This document shows positions 12,465-24,660 of a DNA stretch of 64,000 bases, piece after piece. The translations under genes were made by a program, and so were the position numbers. Below the pieces are notes generated by a model. That model worked only from the letters and a program-made list of their open reading frames with translations, searched no databases and had not been told where the DNA came from. The stretch is from Cyanoderma ruficeps (taxonomy: Eukaryota; Chordata; Aves; Passeriformes; Timaliidae): the NCBI GenBank assembly GCA_008694505.1, contig VZDJ01000219.1:10096350-10160349 (forward strand). The letters are read 5' to 3'. Numbering within the stretch: the stretch's first letter is position 1; each line of letters starts with the position of its first letter.

Positions 12465-15400
12465 TAACCCCAAATACCTTTTGGAGACCTGTTTGGCTTG
12501 TTCTGTGATGGCTCTGATGGCTGCTGGCCCCTCCAAACACAGAGACCCCAGTTACATTCATGTTACTTGTGAGCATAAATCAGTCTGTCACCCACTAGTG
12601 CTGGCTTTGTGTCTTGGTATCCCTCTGCTGACTGAAGACCCCATGCTCTCATCTCTGACACTCAGTTAATTAATCAAACAGGAACATCAGGATATCACAG
12701 TGCCATGCACAGCTCCCAGCAGCCCGCAGGAGAGCAGGGCTTTTGGGGCAAAGTCCACATGCAAGCACCAACTCCATGTTGCTCCAGCTTCATTATAAAG
12801 ATGACGCCCTTCCCACCTTCCTTCTTACACAGAGCTGCTCTGTATTTTTCCAGACACTTGGTCCTGATGGTTTGAGTGTACAAGAGGGACAAGTTTAGTG
12901 TGCAAGAACCTAGAACAGGTTCTCCTAGGAGCAGAGGGGTAGCTTGAGACTGATCCCTCCATCGAAATCCTGACTATTTCCACCCTGGGATTCTACACTC
13001 AGCATCACTTTCCTTTTCCCTTCTACCCATGCCCATGTCTCCTCCATCTGTACATCAACACCACCCTCAGCACTGCCAGTTTCTCCTCTCCAGGACCTGG
13101 AATGGGCTCTGGGTTTGTATGCGGTGTTCTCTTAGAGGCAGATAAGTCTCTATCACCATGTAGCTTTAGAAAGCAAATTAACTTTGGGATGGGGCAGAGG
13201 TGTGAATCCAGCTCCACCCTGGACAGAAGTGATCCCATAATCTCTCACACTGTCCTTGGGCAGCAAGGAGCCCTTCTGCAAATGGACTGTTCTGTGGAGC
13301 CACAACCCTGCAAAGTGCTGGGTTTCCTGGCTGTTCCCAGAGCACTTGGACTAATCTCCCTGTTTCTGGTGACCACATCTCCCACGGAGGCATTTCTGTC
13401 TGGCTGCCAGGAGAAACTCTGCCTTGGGGATGGAGAGGGGCAGAGTGCTGGGAATCACCTCCATGGAGTGAACTCACCTGCTGAACCTGTGCAAAGGGAG
13501 AGCTGTCTCTAGGGCAGTGAAAGTGCAACCCTCACCCCCAGAGGGGTAATCACCCCCCTTTCTCATGCACTAACATGCATACACAGGTATTGAGATGCCT
13601 TTGATAGCCCAAATTAGCTGTCAAGGGGCCTTCCAATTCCTAAGGAACAACACGGTATCAAGTAACAGCCGCAAAGTGCGTTCATTACTCTGCAGGGCTG
13701 GTTTAACATTGTCTCTGGATCCCTTCAGCAGTAATTCCTCCCCTGTTCGAGCTGGCATCAAAATTAATGGCATGTCGTGTTCTATAAGTCCTGACTTTCC
13801 AGATGAAAGGTACATGCTGTTGTTCACATCAGTGTTACAGTGTAATAAATCAATGCTCTCCCATTGGAAGGATTCCAGACGATTTCGGAGCTCAAAAGAC
13901 AACCTATCTGCCAGGCCATTCAAAAAAAAGTTTACACAAAAACAGGAAAAAGAGGGAAAACCCCAACATTTCGTTGCAGTGTTGTTGCCTGCTTCATGTA
14001 GGACTCTGGGGCCATGGCAGCAATGCAAGGTTTCCTCAGGCCCCGTCTCAAGAGGTGTGGCAGAGCCAAAGGGAGCACATTCCCTGTGCCAAGGAGGCTA
14101 AGGACAAAGCCACCACAGGCTGGGAGGGTCTCACTCGATCAAACAGGAGCAGAGACAAAAGCAAAATTTGCCTTCTTACTGCCAGACTCTAAAACAAACC
14201 ACCCCCAATTTCCAGAAAACAGCAGGGAAAGGGAAGAGGAGCGAGGCCAGGACAGAGCACCCAGCAAGCCTCCAAAAGGTGCCCACACTGTCGCTGTCCC
14301 AGCTCCTCTGAAAGCTGCTGCCCACAGATCAATTCACTCACTTAACAACATCTTTACCAAGTGAAACTTGAATTCCTCTGCTCCCAGGAGCACGTGTGAA
14401 AGACAGGAAGAGGCTGAACTTGAAAGGGGAGACGTTTTGTTGCCTCAAATTAGCTCAAACTGCGTGACGAGCTTTCCTCACTTCAAAACCAATGTTGTTA
14501 ACCTTGAAATCTGCATTATTAATATTTCAACATGAGGCCCATCAGGAGCTGCCACAAGAGCTCTCCTGGACCCATGACAGCTCATCCTGTTTGATTCTAA
14601 TCATATATGAATGCATGAGTTAAGAAGACATCATTAAAAGTACATTAAGTTTAATTATGCTAGCAGCTACAGACAGTGGGAGCATCGGCTTAATGCAGAA
14701 TGCATAATTAGATCAGACCTAATCCATTAGATCCATATTTGTTAAAGAAAATGCTCCTCGTCTGTAAGTGTCACTGTTTGGAGGAACAGCACCATTTTCT
14801 GGGGGCTATTCCACCCCTCTGCCCTCCTCTCTGCCCATCATCCCTGTGCACACGGCTGAGCCCTCACTCAGCTCCTCGCATGTTCAGTTTAGCAAAAGCA
14901 CACAAAAAACAAAGAAAGAGATCCCCTGCCCCGGCAGCCAAGCCCTGGAGAGGTGCTGCAATGGTGTAAGACATTATGGAATAGATCTCCTGGCCCCATC
15001 AGAGGCTCTGAATATGCAGGAATGCACCCAGTTCCAGTTGGGACTGGGTGTGTGGCCTCACAACCCAGCTGGACCAGTGCAGCCATGCTCTGGGATGGAA
15101 AAGGGGGATGCCATTACACAAATTCCAGGAGTACTGGCTGCAAAGTGGCTTGGGACAAACGTCCAAAGACAACAAAAAAAGACAAAAATAAACAAAAAAA
15201 TGAACCCAAAAGGGTTTCAACTCCTTCTAGGGTTGTTCCAGCTCTCTCCACTAACCAGGAGGGTGCTGGCATGGGCCTGCAGCTGTGGCAGCAGGGAAGG
15301 TGACATGTCACTTTACCCAGCAGCACAGCCCTACAAACCACCCAGTGCATTGCTCTGCAAAGCCATGACATTCACAGGAAACCACCAGCACCAGTGGGAG

Positions 15401-18400
15401 CTGTGGGTTGCCACCCCCATCTTCACCCCTCAGCAGGGATAACTGGTACCAGCAACCCCACACACCCCCAGGCAGCCTCACCATCGCAGGGACATCGAAT
15501 CTGCCAATGCCCGAGCCCGCGGGTTGCTGTGGTGATTCTCCGCTGGAGGATGTGCTTGTCCCAAGGAATGAGCTCAGCAGCACCTCCTGCCCAGACCCCC
15601 TGGCAGTGGCCACAGCCTGGGGAGGGCATTTCCCAGCTCCTTGGGGCAGTCCCAGAGGAGATGCACCTCACCAGCAGCCCCTGCTGTCCCATGCTCACTG
15701 CCACCCTGCTCTCTGCAGAGGGGTGAGTTTACCAAGAGCCTTCACCTGCTGCAGGGTGTTCACACTGTCTGTCCTGAATGACTCAGCTCAGGATGAGGGG
15801 AGGTTCTGTGAAACCTGAGGTCCCAATCTCACTGAGTGGGGGCTTTCAGCTCATGTCCCCTCCAGCCTGGAGACAGAGCAGGCTGGGAAGAGGAAGAGGT
15901 GAAAGTCACCATGTGACATGGAACTGAGCACAGGAGCAGCTGTGGTTCAGGAGCGAACCCCAGAGCCCCGTGATTGCTGGTACTCATCACAGACAGGGGA
16001 CACTTAACAGCTCAAGCCCTCTAACACCTGCCTAAGTGCTGGATATTATTGCTATTAAAATATAATGGCCTCTCACTGCCTCTCCTCTGTGGAGCTGGAT
16101 TGGGGCTGTGGTTGGGAAGCCACAGCCCCACAGGCAGGGTAGAGGGATGGGATTAAAAGCTCCTGAAGGTAAAATTCACAGCCAAGGGCCAGCCCCAAAC
16201 AGACCACAATCACTGCAACTGAGATTGACATGAAGTTCTGAATAAATCAACTGCTAACTTAGGTTTGGAAAGGGACTTTTGATTTGTTTATTTTCTTTTA
16301 TTTTGGGAGTGAGGAAGTCCTTTCCAGTCCACTTTATCCATATTTCATCTTCATCCTTGCCACCTCCATCCCATCTCCAGGCTGCTCACGCAGAGAGGTT
16401 GGTCTATGCCAGGGGGTCCAGGAGGAGGGTCAGCAGTCCAGGGGTCCCCTTTTCACCCCCATTTTGCAATGCTGTGGGTCACAGTGCCATCCTGCCCACA
16501 GGGTCTCTCTCTCAAAGGGACTTTGAGGAACCCCTTGGCTCTCTCCTTGCCACAGAAGCGGTTTCCATGTTTTCTGTTTTTTAGGGCTTTTAACTGACAG
16601 TGCTCATCAGCATCTCTAATGCCAACCTAATAAATGTGGGGAAAGACCAGCTAAAGGCTGCTGTGATTTTCTTTCCTATTTGTGTGCTGAAGTCCTGGCT
16701 CTGCTGAACAGGAAGGTGAAGACTTGGGAAAACTTTCTTCCTCTAAGGAAGCAGTTGAATTATAGGAGTTGTGTATACTCCTAGCTCCTGATGGACTTTT
16801 TGAGTGGGGGATATTAGGGGAAATATTGGAAGCAATCTAACCTCACAAGATCTTTTAGAAAAAGCATTGATCTCCCCAAATGGGCAGGAATTGATATGTT
16901 CAAAGTGACCATTGTGTTCATTCCTGTTTGCACTGCGTGCATCTGTGTGCCATTTTAAAGTAATGAAGAAACCCCTCGAAAAAAATCAAATAGGAGCGCA
17001 AAGATCAGCTCTTTGCAGAAAGAAATCCGAGGACCTTTATGTCCTCATCGATGCCCTTTGGTGTGATAATCCATATGGCAAGATGAAAGGATAGCTCCCG
17101 TGCTGTTAATTGTTTTTTCCAAAGGAAAGCAATTAAACTACTGCATTCACTGAGCAATCAAAGGGAAATCTAAGTTAACCCCTCTGTGGACAGTTTGCCC
17201 GAGTTCTGACATTCCTGATGGGAGACGGGTTATGGCTCTAACCATGGCAGTCACAAGCCACACACCTTCAGAGACTCACAAGGAAATTTTAGGCAACAAC
17301 CCCCTCTGAGATCCCACCAGACATCTGGCAGAATTCAGCGAGATGTCACATATCTCCATCTCTGCTGCAATATATTTTGACAGAATCCTGACACAGCCAC
17401 ATGACCACGGTGTGATCAGCTTTCATATGAAGAAGTGTTTTCACTCTGGTGTAAGAGAAATCTCCCCACCCCTCACAGACCATATGCCACATTTTTAGTA
17501 CATTTGCTGATTAACCAGAAAGCAGGAAGAGAGCTTGAACACTGCTCCAGTGATTCCTGGATCCTCTTTTAGAACAAATGGCACAGAAGGGGTTGCATCT
17601 CCTGGTCCTTTTTAAAATAAATGCAAAGAGAAAGAGTCTCATGGGGTCAGTGGTGCTCCATGAGAAGCCCAAGTGGAAGGACAGGTCACTTCCCAGTGTC
17701 CTGGCTCCCAGCCAGCAGGTCACCCCTCACCCCTCTGTGTTTCTTGAAGGGGCCAAAAAGATAATTCAGGAAGACATTTCCAAGCTTAGGGAATGCAAAC
17801 CCAGATGTGTGGTTTTGCAGCAAATACTCTGAGCCCAGCCTGCTGGGTCCTGTAATTAGCTGGGACTTCAGGACAGCAGCACTGCCTGCCTCCACAGGGC
17901 ACAGAAAGGCTTTCCAAGACAGAGCCCTCCTCATCCCTGTTGTTCCCAGCATTCCCTGATGCCACACACAGGGACCACACGGGGTGGGGAGTGAGGTCTG
18001 TGTCTGGAGTTTGCTGGTGAGAGGATTAACACCCCAACTACCAGCTGCAAAGCCGGGCTGGACTGGGAGGAACTGGGAGATTGCCAGGAGTAACAAAAGT
18101 GTGCTGGGAGAGCCAGGGAGGGTTTGCTGGGAGAGCTGAGGAAGGAGGCATGGCTGGGATTTTGGAATCTGTCACTGCCTGCATCCTCTCCTGCAGCCTG
18201 GGGAAGATGAGAAAAAAGACACTCGCTTGCTTTTAATACCACGGGTAGGAAGGGAAACTCTCAGTGCCTTCCTCCTTCTGGCTCCTGAGCTGTTCTCCAA
18301 GCAGGAGTGTAGGAAGGAAAGCTTCCTTATCCCAGCCTGTGGGATTGGTGCTTAATCCCTTCAACAGCACGGAGTTCTTCAGCTGCTGACAGGGACAGGA

Positions 18401-19749
18401 GGCTGCTGTGTAGGAATAATGGCAGGGAGATTAAAAGGGGTCAAAAGAGAGCCTGAAAACTGCTGAATTATGTGTCTGGGGCTTCATAAGAGACTGGTGA
18501 AAAGGGGAGGGTGTGACATTAACAGGAATTAGGACACTGCAAGGGGAGACTTCCTGTCACTGAGCGGTGGCAAAACTCCAAAATGCATGCCCTGAAATGA
18601 GCAAAACCAATTACTTTGCAGGCCAGGAAATACTTTTTGGTAACTGTAGTGCATCAGACAGTGTTGTGTGCCAGGAAGAAAAGATACAGCCTAACTCCAG
18701 GCCAGGAAGAAACAACAAAACTCATGCAAGCAGTCATCAAACCAGGCAAAAAACCCTGTGTGCTTCCCCAAAGATAGATCCTGACAGACTGCTGTGATTT
18801 GTTTTGTTGGTGTGTTTTTCTTCTGAAGCTGCTTGTGCTTCTAAGGGAGGGAGGTGTGGTAGGTTTAATGTAAATGAGCTTCACAAAAACATTTGATTTT
18901 GTGGGGGAGCTCATTAGCTAAAATGAAGACTATAAAAGAAAAGTTGTCAAAGTGAGACATCTAAAGAGCAGATAATGAGTTGTACTGCAAAGCATAACTG
19001 AGTGGAAGGAACGTACATATAGAGCTTCTCTGAAAGATTTATCTTGCAACCACTGTTAAATCACATGAAGAATTGAAAGACTTTAAATTTGGGGAATAGA
19101 CAGGATGAAAGGCTGTGGTTTGACATCATGATTGAGGGACTGACTGCAAGACTCCTTACTGCTGGAAAGAGCAGATGAAGATCTGGGTATGCTTGCTGAT
19201 CACTGTGAGGACATTTACCCCCAATGGGACAATACCCTGTGCAGTCATTAAAAAAGGGAAAGTTTAAAAAAAAACCAAGCCCGTTCAAGGGTCACAGCAA
19301 GAATTCCATGTGGCAAAAACCTCTGGTGATACCGAAAACATTATGCACAATCTTGGCCAGCCATCATGGGGAAAGCTGACCTGAAACTGGAATAACTGGG
19401 AATGCAATGTTGCAGAAAATACTTTCCAGCCTCACTCATGTTCGTACCTACCAGCGATATAGTGGCCACTGTGACCTAAACAGCCTCTGTGCATGAAATG
19501 CCTTCTCTGAGCTGCCCCAGGAGTTCATAATCTTATTTAGAAAGTTACTGAGTCAAGGCCAAGAGGGTTTTGCCCTCCCTGGAAAAGCTGGGCCAAAGTT
19601 GCGTCTCCAAGAAGTTTTTCAACCCGCCTGGGAAATCTGCTCTGAAACTGAGACGTGGAGGGAAGCAAGACAGAGAAGGGGCCGAGGACACTTCGAGCTG
19701 GTAGACAGGAGAGAGTAAGAGAGAGGAGGGTGATAAAACAGATGCTGGT

Positions 19750-20090
19750 GCATAACGAGCCCCTCCAAGGAGCCGTGCTGGAGCACGTCCCCGCGCAGCC
19801 GGAGCACGAGGCGCCGGGAGGAGCGGGAGCCACTGGAGGTGTTACTTTTAGGATTTAATGAGCTTCAGCTGCTCCCTGCAAACGTGCCTGGCTCCCTCCG
19901 GAGCTGCCAGCTACAGAACTGGGACATTGCTCCGGCCCCCGTTGTCAGCAGCTCCCGAAGGTGAGAGAAAATTGGTATGAGCACCAGGTTTGCTGGCTCC
20001 GAGGGGCGCCGGGATGAGAACAGAAATCCTCGGAAATCCTATCGGGCTGACACGTGGGGCTCCTCCCACGCTTGGCAGGGAGGGAAAGCT
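19750..20090. promoter_or_regulatory. CpG-rich patch in the intergenic region
   Basis: CpG dinucleotides are clustered here, most clearly at 19775-19830 and 19920-20060, against a CpG-poor surround. No annotated gene starts nearby. It could be an orphan CpG island, a non-coding RNA promoter or an enhancer; this rests on composition only. Confidence 0.35.
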
Positions 20091-21700
20091 TAAAAGCATA
20101 ATTTGTCCAGGAATACGAAAGCAGAGTCTTTGTGCCAGTTGGCTTGGAGGCAGCGAGGTGCAGCAAGGAAAACATGATATGGGCTTGTTAGCTCTCCAGT
20201 AGAGACTGGCTCATAATTACTGCGTTTAACCACTTCTGGGTGGATCGTGGGCTGGAGTGGGTTGTTCTCTACAGTGTCCTGGTACGTAAATTGTGGAGCA
20301 GTAGGTTTTGAGTGAGGTGTTTCTGAAGAGCTGCGGGATGTGTCAGTGAGGCCAGGGATGACTCCGTGGGGTGAGGGGGTGTCTCCTTGCTCAGATCCAG
20401 GGCCCAGGTGCTGCACATTCCCAGCGTGCCCCTCATGACAGTCATGAAGCTCTGAGCAGTCCTTTGAAGGAGAGGAGATATCCAAAGTGCAAGTTACCCT
20501 GGAAGTATTTGGAGACATGGGTGCTCCTCCACGGCTCAGATCAGTGTTGGGTCAGTTTCTGAGGTTGTTTCATTTTCACCCATTTTAAGAAAGAAAACAT
20601 TCCAAGGTTTTTCCCTATACTCCAGTCCCTAGGCACTCTAAGACTGGTGAGAAGTGTCCTCTCAGGTGATGTGAGGGAGCAAGCCCGGGTGCCCTGAGGG
20701 ACCTGGTGGTACAGAAGTTGCGATGGCTCAAAGCCAGGAGCAAAAGCATTTGGGCATTAAAAGTCATGGAAGATCTTTCTTATGATGGAATATTTCTTTC
20801 ATCGGCAGGTTGCTTTGCCCTCCTTCCCTCTGCCGTTTGTCATCCGTAAACATAATTTAAGAAACAACAAATTCCCAAGGTCTCAGCTCCCACCACGTGT
20901 CCTTAACTGATCATCCTGGCAAATGCTGCAAAGGGCAGGGAATCCATTCAGCTGGTGGATATTACACAGATTCCATTTTCACATGCAGCACAAGCCCTCC
21001 CTAAGGAGGAGAGGAGTGAGGAGGAGGATCTCATCATGTCTGATGTTTAGAAAACAACTTTGCGTCCCACCAGCGCCAAAGTCCCAGGACACGTCCTCTT
21101 GCTCTAATTTACAGTCACGGCCATGGAGAGCTTTCTCTTGCAAGACGAAAGTGGGCTAAAAGCAGCTGAGGGAGGAACTTCAGGAGCTTCGAGGGCAACG
21201 TGAGCTCCCCCTGCTCGCAGAGCTGAGCCCAGCCCAGCTGCCAGCGTGGCAGGGGCCAAATGACGGGATAATTGCTCTCCCTGCAATACACTGACTATGT
21301 ACATTTAGATTTCAATTAATTTGCTGGCTCTAAACGAACTGCCTCCTATTGCTTTCAGCAATCAAGTCTTGTTAATTGAAAATAGCGTTTATCTTATCTC
21401 TAGGAGAAGGCTGGACAAAAGTAGGGCAGCAGAATCCTGTGCGAAGGTAGCAGAAAGGGAAAGGAGGAGGGGGAAAATGAAATGAAGGAGGAGAGAAGCC
21501 AGGCTGGCCAAGAGAAAAAGTTCAGCTTTTCAGCTTTTTTTTGTTGTTGTTTTTTCTTGAAGGCTTCATTTTTTTCAGAGTGTCCCAGTTTGGAAAAGGT
21601 TTTCTTTTCGCCCAGATTTGTGTGGTCTCACTTCTAGCGGGTTGTGGCTGTCAGTGGGGTTATGTGAGCTCCTGGGGCACTGGCTCATGCTGCAAAGGCT

Positions 21701-22094
21701 CTTGAACACAGGGTTTGGGCTCGTGAACACAGGGTTTGGGCTCGTGAACACAGGGTTTGGGCTCATCAATACAGGGTTTGGGCTCATGAACACAGGGTTT
21801 GGGGTCGTGAACACAGGGTTTGGGCTCGTGAACACAGGTTTGGGCTCGTCAATACAGGGTTTGGGCTCTTGAACACAGGGTTTGGGCTCATGAACACAGG
21901 GTTTGGGCTCATCAATACAGGGTTTGGGCTCATGAACACCGGGTTTGGGCTTGTGAACACAGGGTGTGGGCTCATGAACACCGGGTTTGGGCTCTTGAAC
22001 ACAGGGTTTGGGCTCGTGAACACAGGGTTTGGGCTCATGAACAAAGAGTTTGGGCTCATGAACATTGGGTTTGGGCTTGTGAGCACAGGGTTTA
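21701..22094 (+). repeat. Minisatellite, 21-bp unit, about 19 copies
   Basis: The unit is close to ACAGGGTTTGGGCTCGTGAAC, repeated about 19 times with point variants (CTCATG, CTCATC, CTCTTG). One copy near 21833-21841 lacks a G. Because 21 is a multiple of three and the unit lacks stops, open frames occur on both strands: a NTGFGLV-type heptapeptide on + and EPKPCVH on -. I regard these as artefacts. Each unit holds GGGTTTGGG, so the G-rich strand could form quadruplexes. There are no unique spacers, so it is not a CRISPR array. Confidence 0.95.
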
Positions 22095-24544
22095 GCTCCC
22101 TGCTGCCTCTGACACCTTGGTGCTGCCTGAGGCTGCTGGAGCACAGGATAAGTAGCTCACATCTCACTAACTCTGAGCACAAGGAATTGTATTTAAAGGA
22201 TTTCCTCGGGTGTGTGTGAACCCCAAGTCTTGATCACCCTGTCTTTGTTTCCACAGGGACAGCCACAGGAGAAACAGTGACTGAAATGTCAAAAGAGTCT
22301 CAAAAATCAAACAATACCCAAAGCCCACCTCCTGCTTCTTTTCCCAAGGAAAGCCCTTTCAAAAGACTGCCAGCCTTGCTGTAGTGTTTGAAGAATGATC
22401 CCAGTTTCTTACCTTTAAATTAAGTTGCAAAGTAAGTCCTTAAGACATGAGATGTAGCACAGGTTTGGGTTTTATTTTTTTCTTTTTCCTGGTCTGATTA
22501 CTTAAACCCTCTCTGAGTTTCCCACCATTTGAACCTAATGTTATCTCATACACACAGTCGTCCTCTCATTAAAGGGAAATCAGAGGAACTGACTTTAATA
22601 AATTTTAACACCCTGTGTGAAAAATCTGGCAATTAAAGCTTCCTGCCCCTGGACCTTTGAAAGTGACACGTGGCAAATCCCCTTCAGTCTTTAATAAGAG
22701 CGGCTCATCAAAGGATGGTGACACGTGGGGGTAGGAGAGGAGGCAGGGGAAGGGAGGAAACAGGAGCATCCAAACTGAAAGGGACTGCGAGACAAAAGCT
22801 GACCCTCCTGCCAGACACTGAGGAGAGAAAAAGCAGCACTAGAGGAGCCTGAATAAGCCCAGCTTGTTCTGGAGCAAGGAAGGCAGGATGGAGGTGGATC
22901 CAACCAGGCAACACCAGGAATGCATCATTTCACAGAGACCCCCCAAGCACAGTTCTGACAGGATTCTTGTGCTTGATGCTGATCTCACAAGGCAAAATGT
23001 TCTGGAGAACAGCAAGTGAGGCCATGGACCAGGCTGGCAGCTCTTCTGTTAGACCGTCTGGGAAAACATCCTTGAGATAAATATATCATCAGGGTAAATT
23101 CACCCTCCTTGCTACCTTTTGATAACAACCTGTCCTGGGAAAATCACTTCTAATATTGTTTTTCTGGAGAAAGGGTTTGGGGGTTTTATTTATGGATGGG
23201 GAGAAACGGGTGGATTTTATCACTGTTGAAGTTTCACCAGTGAGAAGGAGATGTACTAACCAGGTGTTCAACTTCCCTGTAGTCAGATGGAACCTCACAA
23301 GGTTTCTTGGCCCTTCTAGCTCCTTCTGAAACCTTGAACATGTTTTCTGAGCTCTCTATCACCTGATATTTGTACAAATGGAAATTATGATCTTCATTCC
23401 CATTCCCTTATGACTCATCTCGAAAGCATAGAAAATAGCAGAAATGTCTTGGGAAAAAAAGATACAAAGTGTATATTGGAGTGGTCTTTATGACCTAGAC
23501 TCTGACATCTCTTAATCTGGGGCTAAAAGCTTTCTTTTTCATTTTTCTCCACTTCTTTATAATCTGGTTCTTCCAGGATGGCAAGAGATGAAAGAGATCT
23601 TACGATGGAAATCACTGATTTTGTGCACAGCCAGGTGAAACTCAAGCAGTGAGGAACTGATGATGGACTAAAACTCATTAGCATGAAAATCCTCAGGTGC
23701 CTTATAAAGCTTCTCCTCTGAGTCTGCTGAAGTGATAACTTCACTGGCAGAGATTTTTCTGAATAGGAATGGCCAACCAGGGACTGTTGGTTTGATTGGA
23801 TTGCAGTGAAGCTTCACATGACACCTGAAACACAATCTGTGAGGCCAAAAAAAGTTTGTTAGGAGATCAAGCCAGGAGCTTTTGGCGCAGCTTGGCATTT
23901 GCCCAGCATGAGAGGCAGGTGAAGGTGAGCCACAAACTGAAAATGGACAGTGCAGCAGCTAGAAGGAAGGGAGAGACTTGCTCTGGGCAGGGTCAGGAAC
24001 CCAAAATCATGAAGAGCAACTGAAAAAAGGAAAGCTTAAGGTAGGTCTTGGATAAGGAACTGGGAGAGCATTGCCTCTTCCTGTCCAGACCCAGACGAGC
24101 AGTCCAAACACCTCAAGTCTCCTGTCCTCCACATTGTTCTCGGCACAAACCTTTCTTTTTCAGGGAAAAATAGTCCATGGGCTTTTTATCACACTGTCAG
24201 GCCTTGCTCCAGCCCTCATGACTCTGGTTCTTCTGTGACTGTAGCAGCGTTTAATTTCCAAGGCAATTTAGTTTTAGGCAAAAAGCAACCTCAGCACCCC
24301 TGCCTGCTGTCTCTTCCCTGCAGCATCCCGCATCAGCTGCTGCAGGAAAAACGCAGCTGGGACCCCTGGGGAAGGCACAGGGGCCAGGAACTGCAGGAAG
24401 TCGAGGTGTTTGATGTTTGCTTTATTTATTTCTGTAGCAGCCACCATCTCCTCGAGCATCTCTTTGTACCGAGGAGCGACAAACTGCTCCCGGCTCCTGT
24501 TTGCTCCCCCCTGCCGGCTCCATCCTGTGCCAGGCTGTGCAGAG

Positions 24545-24660
24545 TCCAGGCAGAGCTCTGCCAGGTGCTGCTCCTGCATCCCACATCTCCTTTAGCTCCA
24601 TGCTGCTGTGTGCCCCTCCAGGCAGAGCTCTGCCAGGTGCTGCTCCTGCATCCCACGTCT
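24545..24660 (+). repeat. Two-copy direct repeat, 44 bp, spaced 72 bp
   Basis: The segments 24545-24588 and 24617-24660 are nearly identical: TCCAGGCAGAGCTCTGCC followed by AGGTGCTGCTCCTGCATCCC, differing by one A/G near the end. The unit holds a short inverted element, CAGAGCTCTG. It looks like a recent local duplication. Confidence 0.9.

Larger units (their letters stand above)
10981..21700. other. Intergenic stretch, no supported gene
   Basis: About 10.7 kb in which every reading frame looks like chance: short, with no domain signatures and no consistent splice structure. It contains a 12-bp tandem repeat (12422-12464), AT-rich blocks at about 14420-14740 and 21290-21400, and a local CpG-rich patch at about 19750-20090. 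The remaining sequence shows nothing I can annotate. Confidence 0.6.

Noticed and set aside
19537..19858. Overlapping short frames on both strands in the CpG-rich patch
   Set aside because: Short, with no domain and no splice signals; explained by GC content.
21701..22094. CRISPR-like array
   Set aside because: Head-to-tail units with no spacers, in a vertebrate genome.
21575..22182. Repeat-protein frames over the 21-bp array
   Set aside because: They arise because the repeat unit is 21 bp and stop-free on both strands; one copy has a deletion that breaks the frame.
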